Source of the DNA: Flavobacterium ovatum
Lineage (GTDB): Bacteria > Bacteroidota > Bacteroidia > Flavobacteriales > Flavobacteriaceae
Length of the DNA stretch: 64,000 nucleotides
Assembly (NCBI RefSeq): GCF_040703125.1
Contig: NZ_CP160035.1
Location: 3,003,001-3,067,000, forward strand
Direction of reading: 5' to 3'
Shown: positions 1 through 9,455 of the stretch, piece after piece
Layout of the letters: the number at the start of each line of letters is the position of its first letter
Numbering within the stretch: the stretch's first letter is position 1
Made by a program: the position numbers and the translations under genes
Notes under the pieces: model-generated
What the model saw: the letters and a program-made list of their open reading frames with translations, nothing else
Database searches by the model: none
Told to the model about the DNA's origin: nothing

Positions 1-759
1 GGTAAATGGATGCCCTTTTATTTTGTGTTTCTGAATTAAGTTTTTCAGAATCAATTGAATCTGAATATAAAACAATTCTTCAAATTTCAAACGGTATTCG
101 GCTTTCGCCAAAGTATCCGTACTTTTAGGGAAATGAATATTGAACAAGGCTTCACGTTTAGAAATCAGCTTCAACTCTTCAATTAAGTAATCTGGTAAAG
201 TCTCTGTAAATAAAGCTTTTGACTCGATAAAAAGTTGTTGCATCAACTTATTCACTGTTCGATTGGTTATACCACGATTAGCCATTTTCTCGGTTGAAGG
301 ATAAACAGGTTGCATGGCAGAACGCAGACTTTGCTGGTGCTCTGTGAGTAACTCAATTTCGGGATGCGCCATATTAAATGCGCCGTTAAACGAAGTACAT
401 TTTCCAAAGATCACAACCACTTCATTGAGCTTCAAAGATTCCTTAATCCATTTTTGACCTTGAAACCAAACTAATTCCATTTGCCCAGTATCATCTACAA
501 AACTAGCCACTAAGCGTTTTTTGTTCTTGCCAAATTCGACCGTTTTTATATGGATTATTTTTCCTATAATTTGGACTTCGGCAGTAGTGTTTTGTAGTTC
601 GTTGATTTTATAATATCGGGTGCGATCAATATATCTGTTGGGATACAAATTAATCAAATCTCCATACTTATGGATCCCTAATTCCTTCCTAAAAAGCTCA
701 CCCCTGCTAGGACCAACGCCTTTGAGGTATTCGATAGGAGTGAGGAGAAGATTGTTCAT
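1..759 (-). CDS. recG: ATP-dependent DNA helicase RecG, N-terminal part (cut by window edge)
   Basis: The reading frame opens at the ATG at 759-757 and runs off the left edge without a stop, giving 253 residues of a protein that is normally about 700. The start reads MNNLLLTPIEYLKGVGPSR, the typical RecG opening with the helix-hairpin-helix-like GVGP motif. It is followed by the OB-fold wedge region (IIGKIIHIKTVEFGKNKKR, then FVDDTGQMELVWFQG). RecG remodels stalled forks and branched DNA; the wedge domain binds the junction and the missing C-terminal part carries the helicase motor. The family is clear from the N-terminus, but the helicase motifs cannot be checked here. Confidence 0.9.
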   Translation of the reverse strand, partial: MNNLLLTPIEYLKGVGPSRGELFRKELGIHKYGDLINLYPNRYIDRTRYYKINELQNTTAEVQIIGKIIHIKTVEFGKNKKRLVASFVDDTGQMELVWFQGQKWIKESLKLNEVVVIFGKCTSFNGAFNMAHPEIELLTEHQQSLRSAMQPVYPSTEKMANRGITNRTVNKLMQQLFIESKALFTETLPDYLIEELKLISKREALFNIHFPKSTDTLAKAEYRLKFEELFYIQIQLILKNLIQKHKIKGHPFT

Positions 760-950
760 TTATTATTAACGATTTTTTATTTCAGATTTAGGAGTTGAAT
801 GACATCTTAGGAATATTCCCTGTTTTTCAAGCCATCTTACTTGTAAATCTATTAAAAAACGAAGATAGTTTTTTAATAGCGATTTTGAAAATTAGAATCT
901 ACAGAATTTATTACAGATGAAACGTAGATAATGTAAAAAAACAAAACAAT

Positions 951-986
951 AAAGCCTCGTTTGTCAACAAAATCAAACGAGGCTTT
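951..986 (-). terminator. Intrinsic terminator, possibly bidirectional
   Basis: The 13-bp perfect inverted repeat AAAGCCTCGTTTG / CAAACGAGGCTTT has a 10-nt loop. Read on the minus strand it is followed by a T-rich tail. It lies just 3' of the acetate-transporter remnant. Confidence 0.75.
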
Positions 987-1008
987 TAGTAGTTGTATAA
1001 AGTATATT

Positions 1009-1252
1009 TTAGTAAGGAAGTACTCTTTTATTTTTCATTTCTTCAAGTAATTCGGCACCTGCAAAGGTTTTTTCTCGTTTGAAAGCTAAAATTCCAGCAA
1101 TAATTTGTGCTATACCACCATAAAATATCCCCATGGATAAGATTACAGCGCTAACAGGAAAGAATCCTAAATTGTGAAGGTTGAGTAAAATTGTTGTCAT
1201 TCCAAAACCCATCAAGTACAAGGGGAGCTGGGTTTGCTAATTTGTTTTCCAT
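1009..1252 (-). pseudogene. Remnant of a GPR1/FUN34/YaaH (SatP-type) acetate transporter
   Basis: Residues such as GFGMTTILLNLHNLGFFP and GIFYGGIAQIIAGIL are hallmark N-terminal segments of the acetate/succinate transporter family (about 190 residues). Two defects are visible. First, the natural ATG at 1252-1250 opens MENKLANPAPL, as in the family, but in a different frame from GFGMTT; one extra base near 1228-1235 separates the two. Second, the protein stops after about 70 residues, right after the second membrane segment, with a tail (LLEEMKNKRVLPY) unlike the family. The open frame alone would start at a TTG inside the conserved segment. I read this as a broken gene rather than a small protein. 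Confidence 0.7.
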
Positions 1253-1442
1253 AAATAGTTGATTTGGTTAGTCTTTTTCAAAATAAGTTTTATTTTGTTA
1301 TTTCCTAAAAAATTACCGTAAATACTAAGAAAAAGCATGAAAAAACACGGACTAAACTTTGGTTTCGCATAGTATTAGCTTTTTAGTTCAGGAATGAAAA
1401 CAAAGAAAATTAATGTCCTTATGTGTTTCGATAAAAAGTGAA

Positions 1443-1450
1443 TATCTTTG
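1443..1450 (+). promoter_or_regulatory. Bacteroidota -7 promoter box
   Basis: TATCTTTG matches TAnnTTTG and lies 19 nt before the ATG of the DUF1697 gene. No convincing -33 TTG element is visible. Confidence 0.55.
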
Positions 1451-1469
1451 AGCAAATAAATTTTATAAA

Positions 1470-2018
1470 ATGACAACTCACTTAGCTTTACTTCGAGGAA
1501 TTAACGTATCTGGTCACAACATGATTAAAATGGAGGCATTGAAAAGCTGTTTGGAAGCTGTTGGTTTTCAAAATGTAGTAACATATATTCAGTCTGGAAA
1601 TGTTTTTGTAGACTCCGAAGAAGAAAATGCACCTAAAGTAGGTTTTCTAATCAAACAGGAAATTTTCAAGGTATTTGGTCATGAAGTACCTGTTATTGTG
1701 ATTAATAAATCAGATTTGGCTGCTTGTTATACTAACAACCCTTTCTTGAAAGAGAAAGAAGCAGACACTAAAAAATTATATGTGGCTTTTATCTCTACAG
1801 CTTTACGAACAGATAGTATTAATGATTTAAGGATTAGTCAATTCAAACCTGATGAAGCGAGTATTGATGAAAATCGTATTTTTATTAAATATGCAGTTGG
1901 TGCTGGAAAAACTCGTTTTGACCAAAAGTATATCGAGAAGAAACTGAACGTTTCGGCTACGATTCGGAATTGGAATACCGTTACGCAGTTGTTAAAAATG
2001 TATGAGGAACGATTATAA
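1470..2018 (+). CDS. DUF1697 family protein
   Basis: A 182-residue soluble protein with the family's signature opening MTTHLALLRGINVSGHN and the segment YIQSGNVFVDSEE. Family members are small cytoplasmic alpha/beta proteins with no settled function. The length is normal for the family. It stands alone, with its own -7 box upstream and a convergent neighbour downstream, so context gives no hint of function. Confidence 0.85.
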   Translation: MTTHLALLRGINVSGHNMIKMEALKSCLEAVGFQNVVTYIQSGNVFVDSEEENAPKVGFLIKQEIFKVFGHEVPVIVINKSDLAACYTNNPFLKEKEADTKKLYVAFISTALRTDSINDLRISQFKPDEASIDENRIFIKYAVGAGKTRFDQKYIEKKLNVSATIRNWNTVTQLLKMYEERL

Positions 2019-2231
2019 AATAAAACAGATTTATAATCTTCAAAACAATAGATACTAAATTTAACAAATTACCACAAATTTTCGAAATGTATATCTATAA
2101 TTTCTATGCTCTGACACGGCTTTTAAACGCAAATGAATCTGTATTTTGGCGAGTTTCAAAATAATGGCCTAATTATCTGAAAGTAATTTTTAAAAGATAA
2201 TACTTATTTATATTTGTGACTACAAAGATAT

Positions 2232-2281
2232 GAGCCCGACCCGCTCCCGACATTTCGGGATTTCAGCGGGTCACGCCCAAA
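2232..2281 (-). repeat. Branched repeat element, copy A (partial)
   Basis: This shares GCCCGACCCGC...GCGGGTCACGCCCAAA with the copies at 9621-9727 and 54846-54948. Here only the GACCCGC/GCGGGTC arm is kept, with a nested TCCCGA/TCGGGA hairpin in its loop. It begins 38 bp 3' of the ald stop codon, so an ald transcript would carry it. The rest of the 2019-2318 gap shows nothing further that I can name. Confidence 0.65.
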
Positions 2282-2318
2282 CTACTGTTATTCTGTTTAT
2301 TGATAATGAGATTAAAAC

Positions 2319-3401
2319 CTATTCAAAACCTTCCATTATTCCTGGGTAAATGCATTCTCCGTTCACTATATTTAATCCGAGCGAGAGGGAAGCATTTGTT
2401 TCGCAAGCTTTTTTCCATCCTTTGTTCGCAATTTGTAAAACATAAGTTAACGTAACATTTGTTAACGCCAAGGTTGATGTGTGAGGTACGGCACCGGGCA
2501 TATTGGCAACACAATAGTGTACAACGTTGTCAATGATATAGATTGGGTCTTGGTGTGTGGTGGCTTTAGTAGTTTCAAAACAACCGCCTTGATCTACGGC
2601 AACATCAACCATTACTGTTCCTGGTCGCATATCTTTAAGCATGTCTCTTGTAATTAATTTTGGTGCTCTAGCTCCTTTTAACAATACGCCGCCAATGATT
2701 AAATCATGAGTTTGTATGTTTTTTCGAATGTTATACTCGTTAGAGTATTCCGTTGTGACATTATTTGCCATAATATCATTAATATAACGTAATCTCTTCA
2801 TATTTACATCCATGATGGTTACGTGAGCACCTAAACCAGAGGCTTTTCGGGCAGCTTGCATTCCAACTACTCCTGCACCAAGAATCAATACTTTGGCAGG
2901 TGGAACTCCAGGAACTCCTCCTAACAATATTCCTAAACCACCGTAGGTTTTTTCTAAATATTTTGCACCTTCTTGTATGGACATCCTACCAGCGACTTCA
3001 GACATTGGTGTTAATAATGGTAAACTTCCATCAGGATCTTCTACGGTTTCGTAGGCGATGCAAATGGAATTACTTTTTAGCATTGCTCTTGTTAACGTTT
3101 CACTACCTGCAAAATGGAAGTAGGTAAATACAATTTGATCTGATTTTATTAAATTATATTCAGATTCAATTGGTTCTTTAACTTTGACAATCATTTCACT
3201 TTTCGCATAGACATCTTCAATGGTAGGGAGTATTTGTGCGCCAACGTCTATAAAATCCTGATCTGAAAAACCGCTACCTATGCCGGCAGTTTGTTGTATG
3301 TAAACGGTGTGATTGTGTTTTACTAATTCAAAGACACCTGCGGGTGTCATTCCAACGCGACTTTCATTGTTTTTAATTTCTTTGGGAACTCCTACTATCA
3401 T
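2319..3401 (-). CDS. ald: Alanine dehydrogenase
   Basis: This enzyme interconverts L-alanine and pyruvate plus ammonium with NAD. The 360-residue protein opens with MIVGVPKEIKNNESRVGMTP. Arg15, Lys75 and His96 fall where the family's substrate-binding Arg15, Lys74/75 and catalytic His95/96 lie. The Rossmann motif GAGVVG is at about 175-180. The C-terminus (GECIYPGIMEGFE) is slightly shorter than in many homologues (about 370). The gene is monocistronic and convergent with the DUF1697 gene. A branched repeat element lies just after the stop. Confidence 0.95.
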   Translation of the reverse strand: MIVGVPKEIKNNESRVGMTPAGVFELVKHNHTVYIQQTAGIGSGFSDQDFIDVGAQILPTIEDVYAKSEMIVKVKEPIESEYNLIKSDQIVFTYFHFAGSETLTRAMLKSNSICIAYETVEDPDGSLPLLTPMSEVAGRMSIQEGAKYLEKTYGGLGILLGGVPGVPPAKVLILGAGVVGMQAARKASGLGAHVTIMDVNMKRLRYINDIMANNVTTEYSNEYNIRKNIQTHDLIIGGVLLKGARAPKLITRDMLKDMRPGTVMVDVAVDQGGCFETTKATTHQDPIYIIDNVVHYCVANMPGAVPHTSTLALTNVTLTYVLQIANKGWKKACETNASLSLGLNIVNGECIYPGIMEGFE

Positions 3402-3660
3402 AAATATGTTTTTAGTTATTAAATAAATTGTGAAATAAAATCACCTTTATAGGCGATATGTTGATAAATTTACAAAAAATCAACAGTAAAAACAATATTT
3501 ATTGCGATAAATACATGAATTTTAACAAAAATTAAATATAAATACAGAGGTTTGTTAAATTATAAAATTTGATATAATTTACTTTTCGTATAGGAGCGAA
3601 GAGCCTTTTTGACTTAAATAAAATTCTATGTTTATATTTTTTAAAAAAGTATAGCGTAAA

Positions 3661-4395
3661 TTATTTAGCTACCAAATCACAATACCAGAAACCAAAATCA
3701 AAAGTCGTATCAACCGTATCACAAGCTGTGTTAGACGGTTTTTGTTCTTTAGGTTTTTCGTATTTTCGATAGACAACCTCTCCAATTTTGAAATCGATAG
3801 GCTTAGAGAAAATGGGGCCAGCAAAGGTAAAAGTATGAAACTCTCCGTTTTCACCACAAACATCCACATTGTCGGGTAAATCATTGATGAAATCTTGGTC
3901 GATTATGCGACCAACAAAACTTTCGTCCAAATATTTTTCATTCACACAAACGACAATAGTCTTGAACCCTAAATCAATAAATTCGTGAATCAAGTCGGTT
4001 GTTGGGGTTTTCCAAAGCGGAAAAACACCTTTAAATCCCATTGTTGCTAGTTTATCTTCACGGTATTTACGTAGATCCTCTAAGAATATATCTCCAAAAA
4101 TAGATTGGGTAATACCTTGGTTCTTTAGTTTTGTCAAAGTTTCAGTCATAACAGACTCGTAAACCTCCATAGTTGGCATTTCAGGAATTATCATAATTTC
4201 TAGTGGTAAACCGATGCTTTGGGCTTGTTGGTGCAGTAATTCAACTCGTACGCCATGCATGGATATGCGTTGGTACTGCTGATTGACGCTGGTAAGCAAA
4301 CAGCTAATTTCTATTTCTGGGTTTTGTAGTGTTTTATATAAGGCTAAAGCAGAGTCTTTGCCGCTGCTCCAGTTGAATAAGGCTTTTGTTTTCAA
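3661..4395 (-). CDS. Diphthine-ammonia ligase-type PP-loop ATPase (DUF71)
   Basis: The PP-loop motif FNWSSGKDSALAL marks an adenine-alpha-hydrolase/N-type ATP pyrophosphatase fold. The later segments SIFGDIFLEDLRKYRE and FPLWKTPT match the Dph6-like DUF71 group. In eukaryotes and archaea this group amidates diphthine; the bacterial substrate is not established. An ATG at 4458 gives 265 residues with an odd Cys/His/Lys-rich lead. Homologues begin M-K-T-K-A-L, and here that lysine is preceded by TTG at 4395-4393, so I prefer the TTG start (244 residues). The 3' end and family are secure; the start is a judgement. Confidence 0.8.
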   Translation of the reverse strand: MKTKALFNWSSGKDSALALYKTLQNPEIEISCLLTSVNQQYQRISMHGVRVELLHQQAQSIGLPLEIMIIPEMPTMEVYESVMTETLTKLKNQGITQSIFGDIFLEDLRKYREDKLATMGFKGVFPLWKTPTTDLIHEFIDLGFKTIVVCVNEKYLDESFVGRIIDQDFINDLPDNVDVCGENGEFHTFTFAGPIFSKPIDFKIGEVVYRKYEKPKEQKPSNTACDTVDTTFDFGFWYCDLVAK

Positions 4396-4699
4396 AGAGA
4401 TTAATTTGTGAGTATGATTGGTAAACTTACAAAATTTTAATGTTTTTTTGAAACACATAGAATCCTAGGGTTTTCTTTGCACTTATTTTTAGTTCTGTCG
4501 CTTAGAGAGAGAACATAGGATATCTGAATTAGACTTACGGAATTATGAGCCTTCTATTTTCTATGATTCTATGTATTTAAAATTTTAACATCCAGATAGT
4601 AATTTAAATTTCTCTAATCTGTGTTCTAAATATTAAACATCTGGCATACTAAATCTCCAATAGATTCTTCCTTACTAAATAAACATTCAAAACCTTTTG

Positions 4700-4707
4700 T
4701 AACTTTG
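4700..4707 (+). promoter_or_regulatory. Bacteroidota -7 box of the aminopeptidase gene
   Basis: TAACTTTG fits TAnnTTTG exactly and lies 25 nt before the ATG at 4732. It overlaps the in-frame TTG at 4705, which argues that this TTG is promoter sequence and not a start codon. Confidence 0.6.
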
Positions 4708-4731
4708 GATTTTAAAAAATTAATTCAGTCT

Positions 4732-6813
4732 ATGAAATACCTTTTTTTATTTATTTCCTATATAACTATTGCCCAGCAAATTAAATCGGTGGATTTTACA
4801 GAATCTTGTGGTAAAATAGCAATGAACACCAAAGAAAAATCTATTTCTGGAAAGGTGATTTATGAGTTTAAAGTGTTGAAAGCTATTGACACCATTAGTA
4901 TTGATGCACAAAATATGATTTTTGAAAATGTACTGGTTAACGGAAAATCATTAGTTTATAGAAATACAGACAAACAATTGCAGCTAATCGCTCCGTTTAA
5001 AAAAGGAAAGTATACGTTACAATTGGATTACAAAGCAATTCCAAAACAAGCTTTGTATTTTGTAGGTAATTTTGAAGCTTCGGGAGACTCTAAAATTCCG
5101 TCACAAATTTGGACACAAGGACAAGGTCGATATACGAGTAATTGGTATCCGAGTTTTGATAATGTGAATGAAAAGGTAATTTTTAATCTTGAAATTACTT
5201 TTGACAAAGGATATCAAGTAGCCGCCAATGGTGTTTTGAAATCTAAAAAAGAGCAAAACGAAAAAACAGTTTGGCAATACCATATGAATAAACCTATGAG
5301 TTCATATTTACTAATGTTAGGAATTGGACAATATGATATTTACAAAGAAAAATCCAAAAGTGGAATTCCGTTAGAAATGTATTTAGAAAAAGTTGATGCT
5401 TCCAAGTTTGAAACTACCTACAGAGGTTCTAAAGAAATTTTTGATTTTGTAGAAAAGAAAATAGGAGTAAAGTACCCTTGGAAAGTCTATCGCCAAATTC
5501 CAGTTCATGACTTTTTATATGCGGGAATGGAAAATACTTCTTCGACCATTTTTGCAAGTCGGTATGTGGTGGATGCAATCGGTCTTGAAGATAGAAGTTA
5601 CACAAATGTCAATGCACACGAATTAGCGCACCAATGGTTTGGAGACTTAATTACGGCAGAAAGCGGAAAACACCATTGGTTACAAGAAGGCTTTGCAACA
5701 TATTATGCATTACTGACTGAGAAAGAATTAAAAGGCGAAGATTATTTTTATGCTAAAATGTATGAATCAGCGCAGCAGTTAAAATATGCTTCCCGAACGG
5801 ATACTATTCCTGTTTTGAATGCCAAAGCAAGCTCATTGAGTTTTTATCAAAAAGGGGCTTGGGCTTTGTTTATTTTACAAGATGCTATTGGCGAACAAGC
5901 TTTTGCAAAAGCGGTACAATCGTACTTAAAAAAGCACCAATACGAGTCGGTTACAACGGCTGATTTTTTTGCTGAAATTAAAAAAGTATCTGATTATGAC
6001 TTAGTTAATTTTAGTAAAGTATGGCTAGAAGACTATCGTTTTAATACACAAGAAGCCAATGAGTTATTGTTTAAAAATAAAATGATAAAAATGCTATTTG
6101 ATGTGGAATCAAAAAAGAAAGTCACATTGACTGAAAAAGAAACTTTTTTTAAAAACATCTTACTATCGAATGCCAATATATTGATCAAAAAAGCTATTCT
6201 TAATCAATTGAAAACTGAAAAATGGGAAGACAAAAAGAGATTGTTTCAAGAAGCAATAAATACAAAAAATATTGAATTAAGACAGCAAATTGCTATTTTA
6301 ACTCCAAAGATTCCAGAAGATTTTCGATTAGATTATGAAACCTTATTAAATGATAAATCGTATCAAACTCAAGAAATAACTTTATACTATTTGTGGAAAA
6401 ATTTTCCAGAACATCGTTTTCAATATCTAGATCAGTCCAAAGAATGGATGGGTTTCAACGATTATAATTTGCGAACATTATGGCTATCTTTAGCGTTGTC
6501 AACGCCCAATTATATTACTGTCAAACAACCATTAATTGACGAATTGATTCAATATTCTAGTCCACAATATGAAGCGATTACAAGAGAAAATGCACTAGAG
6601 AAATTAATTGGATTTAAGATTATCAATGACAAAGTATTGATTAATTTGGTAAAAGCAACCACGCACCATATGTGGCAGTTTTCTAAATTTGGACGCGATA
6701 CCATACGAAAAATGCTCAAAGAAGAAGATATGAAATCCTCCTTTGAGCACATTTTACTTCAATTGAACGAAACGGAAAAATTTCAGCTGAATCGTTTATT
6801 GAAAGAGTTATAG
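4732..6813 (+). CDS. M1 family zinc aminopeptidase, secreted
   Basis: This peptidase removes N-terminal residues from peptides, probably in the periplasm. With the ATG at 4732 the protein has 693 residues and starts with a signal peptide (MKYLFLFISYITIAQQ). The substrate motif AGMEN is the family's GxMEN. The zinc site HELAH is at about 296-300, followed 18 residues later by the third ligand in WLQEGFATY (about E319). The last 250 residues are a helical C-terminal region. A longer frame from TTG at 4705 exists but overlaps the -7 box. The gene is monocistronic and convergent with the next. Confidence 0.92.
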   Translation: MKYLFLFISYITIAQQIKSVDFTESCGKIAMNTKEKSISGKVIYEFKVLKAIDTISIDAQNMIFENVLVNGKSLVYRNTDKQLQLIAPFKKGKYTLQLDYKAIPKQALYFVGNFEASGDSKIPSQIWTQGQGRYTSNWYPSFDNVNEKVIFNLEITFDKGYQVAANGVLKSKKEQNEKTVWQYHMNKPMSSYLLMLGIGQYDIYKEKSKSGIPLEMYLEKVDASKFETTYRGSKEIFDFVEKKIGVKYPWKVYRQIPVHDFLYAGMENTSSTIFASRYVVDAIGLEDRSYTNVNAHELAHQWFGDLITAESGKHHWLQEGFATYYALLTEKELKGEDYFYAKMYESAQQLKYASRTDTIPVLNAKASSLSFYQKGAWALFILQDAIGEQAFAKAVQSYLKKHQYESVTTADFFAEIKKVSDYDLVNFSKVWLEDYRFNTQEANELLFKNKMIKMLFDVESKKKVTLTEKETFFKNILLSNANILIKKAILNQLKTEKWEDKKRLFQEAINTKNIELRQQIAILTPKIPEDFRLDYETLLNDKSYQTQEITLYYLWKNFPEHRFQYLDQSKEWMGFNDYNLRTLWLSLALSTPNYITVKQPLIDELIQYSSPQYEAITRENALEKLIGFKIINDKVLINLVKATTHHMWQFSKFGRDTIRKMLKEEDMKSSFEHILLQLNETEKFQLNRLLKEL

Positions 6814-6815
6814 CA

Positions 6816-7337
6816 TTACCACATTTCGCTTACTTCGTCTTTTATATATGCTATAGCGGTACTACTTGGAGCTGTTTTTTCGAATAAATCATTCAAAACT
6901 AATTCCCGTAAACCGTCAGCATCTATTACTTTTTCATTTTTGGTAGCTACTCGAATCATTTGGATTGTAGCATTTTTGGCGGTCAATAGTATGGACCAAC
7001 ACTTTGCTGAAACATAGATTTGTTGTGCCAAATTATGCTCAAACTCTTGTTCGATTTGGGCAATTAAATAGTTTTGATAATCGTTTTTATCTGTTGAAAT
7101 AGGATGTACGCGAACTAATAATTGCGATGGATTAATACGTTCCATAAGTAAAGTCAGCCGTTCATAGGCTTGTAATCGTAATGGCAAAATTATAGGCTTG
7201 GTTTCCTTTTGCAATAACCAACGTCTCGTATTTTGTTGGTCTTTAAAATGTGCATCGAATAAGTAATATGCAACGCCTCCTGTAATTAATGAAGGAATAG
7301 TGTAGGAGAGAAGTTCTATCAAATGAGTTGAATCCAT
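6816..7337 (-). CDS. Conserved membrane-anchored hypothetical protein
   Basis: A 173-residue protein with one hydrophobic segment at about 10-28 (LLSYTIPSLITGGVAYYLF), followed by a charged, mostly helical soluble part. It resembles a hypothetical family common in Flavobacteriia, for which I know no function. No catalytic motif is visible. It ends 3 bp from the aminopeptidase stop codon, so the two transcripts converge with almost no gap. Confidence 0.7.
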   Translation of the reverse strand: MDSTHLIELLSYTIPSLITGGVAYYLFDAHFKDQQNTRRWLLQKETKPIILPLRLQAYERLTLLMERINPSQLLVRVHPISTDKNDYQNYLIAQIEQEFEHNLAQQIYVSAKCWSILLTAKNATIQMIRVATKNEKVIDADGLRELVLNDLFEKTAPSSTAIAYIKDEVSEMW

Positions 7338-7412
7338 TGTAAAATCAATTTTAAGTCACAAAAATATACTTTTTTGAATAGAATATGTGTAGCATTATCA
7401 ATTTTGGAATGT

Positions 7413-7420
7413 TATTTTTG
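7413..7420 (+). promoter_or_regulatory. Bacteroidota -7 box
   Basis: TATTTTTG fits TAnnTTTG and lies 26 nt before the ATG of the TSUP permease. Confidence 0.5.
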
Positions 7421-7446
7421 CGAACTAAACTTTTCAAAAGTCGTTC

Positions 7447-8217
7447 ATGGAAACCTATATTCTGATTTTGTTGTGTGTAGCGGCTTTTGTGGCTGGTTTT
7501 ATTGATGCTATTGTTGGCGGAGGCGGATTGATACAAACACCAGCAGGACTAATTTTATTGCCAAATTTACCCGTTTCGACCGTTATTGGAACCTTGAAAA
7601 TTCCTGCTTTTAGTGGTACTTCTTTTGCTGCTTTTCAGTATTTAAAAAAAGTTACTATGAACTGGCGGTTGTTGTTTTTGATGATGGCTATTGCAACACC
7701 ATCTGCTTTTGCAGGCTCGACACTTTTAACTTATATGAGTAATGATTTCATGAAACCATTACTGTTGTTTATTCTATCGTTATTAGCGATTTATACGTAT
7801 GCAAAGAAAAATTTCGGTCAACATATTGAAAAAAATCTGTCCAAACGAACTCAAATTATTAATGCTGTCCTTATTAGTTTTATAGTTGGGATGTACGACG
7901 GTTTTATTGGTCCTGGAACTGGTAGTTTTTTTGTAGTAGCATTTATTGCTTTGATGGGCTTTGATTTTTTACAGGCTTCCGCAAATGCCAAAATGGTTAA
8001 TTTGGCGACCAATTTTGGTTCCATCGTATTGTTTATGATTAAAGGTAAAATCATTTGGATGATTGCGATTCCAATGGCAGTGAGCAATGCACTTGGCGGA
8101 TGGTTTGGAGCAAAACTAGCAATTAACAAAGGGAATGGTTTTATCCGAATCTTCTTTTTGGTTGTGGTTGTGGGAACGTTGATTCGTTTTGCGTATGATG
8201 TTTTTTGGAATAAATGA
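7447..8217 (+). CDS. TauE/SafE (TSUP) family sulfite exporter-type permease
   Basis: A 256-residue integral membrane protein with about eight hydrophobic segments in two similar halves. Each half carries the family's glycine-rich motif: DAIVGGGGLIQTPA near the start and GFIGPGTGSFF in the middle. TSUP proteins move sulfur-containing or organic anions across the inner membrane; substrates vary and cannot be read from sequence. It stands alone with its own promoter box. Confidence 0.88.
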   Translation: METYILILLCVAAFVAGFIDAIVGGGGLIQTPAGLILLPNLPVSTVIGTLKIPAFSGTSFAAFQYLKKVTMNWRLLFLMMAIATPSAFAGSTLLTYMSNDFMKPLLLFILSLLAIYTYAKKNFGQHIEKNLSKRTQIINAVLISFIVGMYDGFIGPGTGSFFVVAFIALMGFDFLQASANAKMVNLATNFGSIVLFMIKGKIIWMIAIPMAVSNALGGWFGAKLAINKGNGFIRIFFLVVVVGTLIRFAYDVFWNK

Positions 8218-8294
8218 AATTATTTATTGAATCATATCAATCTATATTAAGAGTGTAAGTGCATATAGTTTTGGGTATACTTCTTTCGAATTAC

Positions 8295-9455
8295 TTAATT
8301 ATCCTTTGTTTTAAGAAAATACAATCCAATTACCGGACCAATGGCTAAGATTGTAAACAAGTACAATTCATTACTGTCATCCATAAAATAGCTAATCAAT
8401 TGGATACTTACAATCGTGATAAAAAAACCGATGCAATTGACCATTGTAATGACAGAGCCTTTCATATTTTGTGGTGCTTTTTGAGCAATTAATGTCGAAA
8501 AAAGCGGGGAATCTGCTATTACTACAAACGACCAAAAGAATAGAAATGCCAAAAACCATGCTTCTGAATTGACTTGTAAAAACAGTGGGGAGATTAAGCA
8601 GCAAAAGCCAGATAAGAACAAGATGATTTTGGAAAGTTTTTTGGTTCCAACAACTTTAGACAAATAACCACTAAAAACACAGGCTAAACTTCCAATAGCA
8701 ATGACGTAAAAGCTTAGTAAAGAACTATTTGTTTCCAAGGGTTGATGGTGTCTGTAGTAATTTTGAATCATCAAGGGGACAAAAGTCCAGAACGCATACA
8801 GTTCCCACATATGGCCAAAATATCCAACAGCAGCCGAAGTTAATTCTTTGTTTTTGAAAGCGTCAAAAACTGCCATCATCCGAAAAGATTTACCGGCAGT
8901 TCTATAAGGTCCGTCTGGAACCAAAACAAACAGTAAAAGCCCGCCAATAACTGAAAACAGGGAAGTTGCATAAGTAACATATTGCCAAGGTAAATTGAGG
9001 GTAAAGCTTTTGATAAAATGAGGGAAAGCAGTTCCTAAAACTAAAGCTCCAACCAAATAGCCCAATGATTTACCTAAACCTTGTTGGTAATAATCTGCTG
9101 CAATTTTAATTCCGATGGGATAAATTCCAGCTAGAAAGAAACCGGTTAAAAAACGAACCATTAAAAGGAGCGTAGGAGTAAGCTCTGGAAGATTAACTCC
9201 CAAATTAAAAAAACCTGCTAAAAGCGCACTAATAAAAAAAACTAGTGAAGGTGAGTAGCGATCAGCAATTGAGAATAATGCATAAAACAAAGTTCCTAGA
9301 ATAAATCCTAATTGAATTGCGCTAGTACTATGAGCTAAAAAATTATTAGAAACTCCTAATTTTTGTATCAATTCTGGTAAAATGGCGTTACCGGCAAACC
9401 AGAGTGAAGTACATAAAAATTGAGATAAAACAATGATGAATAATACTTTTTTCAT
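8295..9455 (-). CDS. Major facilitator superfamily transporter
   Basis: A 386-residue protein with about twelve hydrophobic segments in two six-helix halves joined by a polar loop (YRTAGKSFRMMAVFDAFKNK). The first half contains the MFS-like RFLTGFFLAGIYPIG segment. The family is clear from topology, but the substrate is not recognisable. It is convergent with the TSUP gene and separated by about 80 bp. Confidence 0.85.
   Translation of the reverse strand: MKKVLFIIVLSQFLCTSLWFAGNAILPELIQKLGVSNNFLAHSTSAIQLGFILGTLFYALFSIADRYSPSLVFFISALLAGFFNLGVNLPELTPTLLLMVRFLTGFFLAGIYPIGIKIAADYYQQGLGKSLGYLVGALVLGTAFPHFIKSFTLNLPWQYVTYATSLFSVIGGLLLFVLVPDGPYRTAGKSFRMMAVFDAFKNKELTSAAVGYFGHMWELYAFWTFVPLMIQNYYRHHQPLETNSSLLSFYVIAIGSLACVFSGYLSKVVGTKKLSKIILFLSGFCCLISPLFLQVNSEAWFLAFLFFWSFVVIADSPLFSTLIAQKAPQNMKGSVITMVNCIGFFITIVSIQLISYFMDDSNELYLFTILAIGPVIGLYFLKTKDN

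Noticed and set aside
4705..4731. Extended TTG start for the M1 aminopeptidase
   Set aside because: The TTG lies within the TAACTTTG promoter box, and the extension would bury the signal peptide nine residues in.
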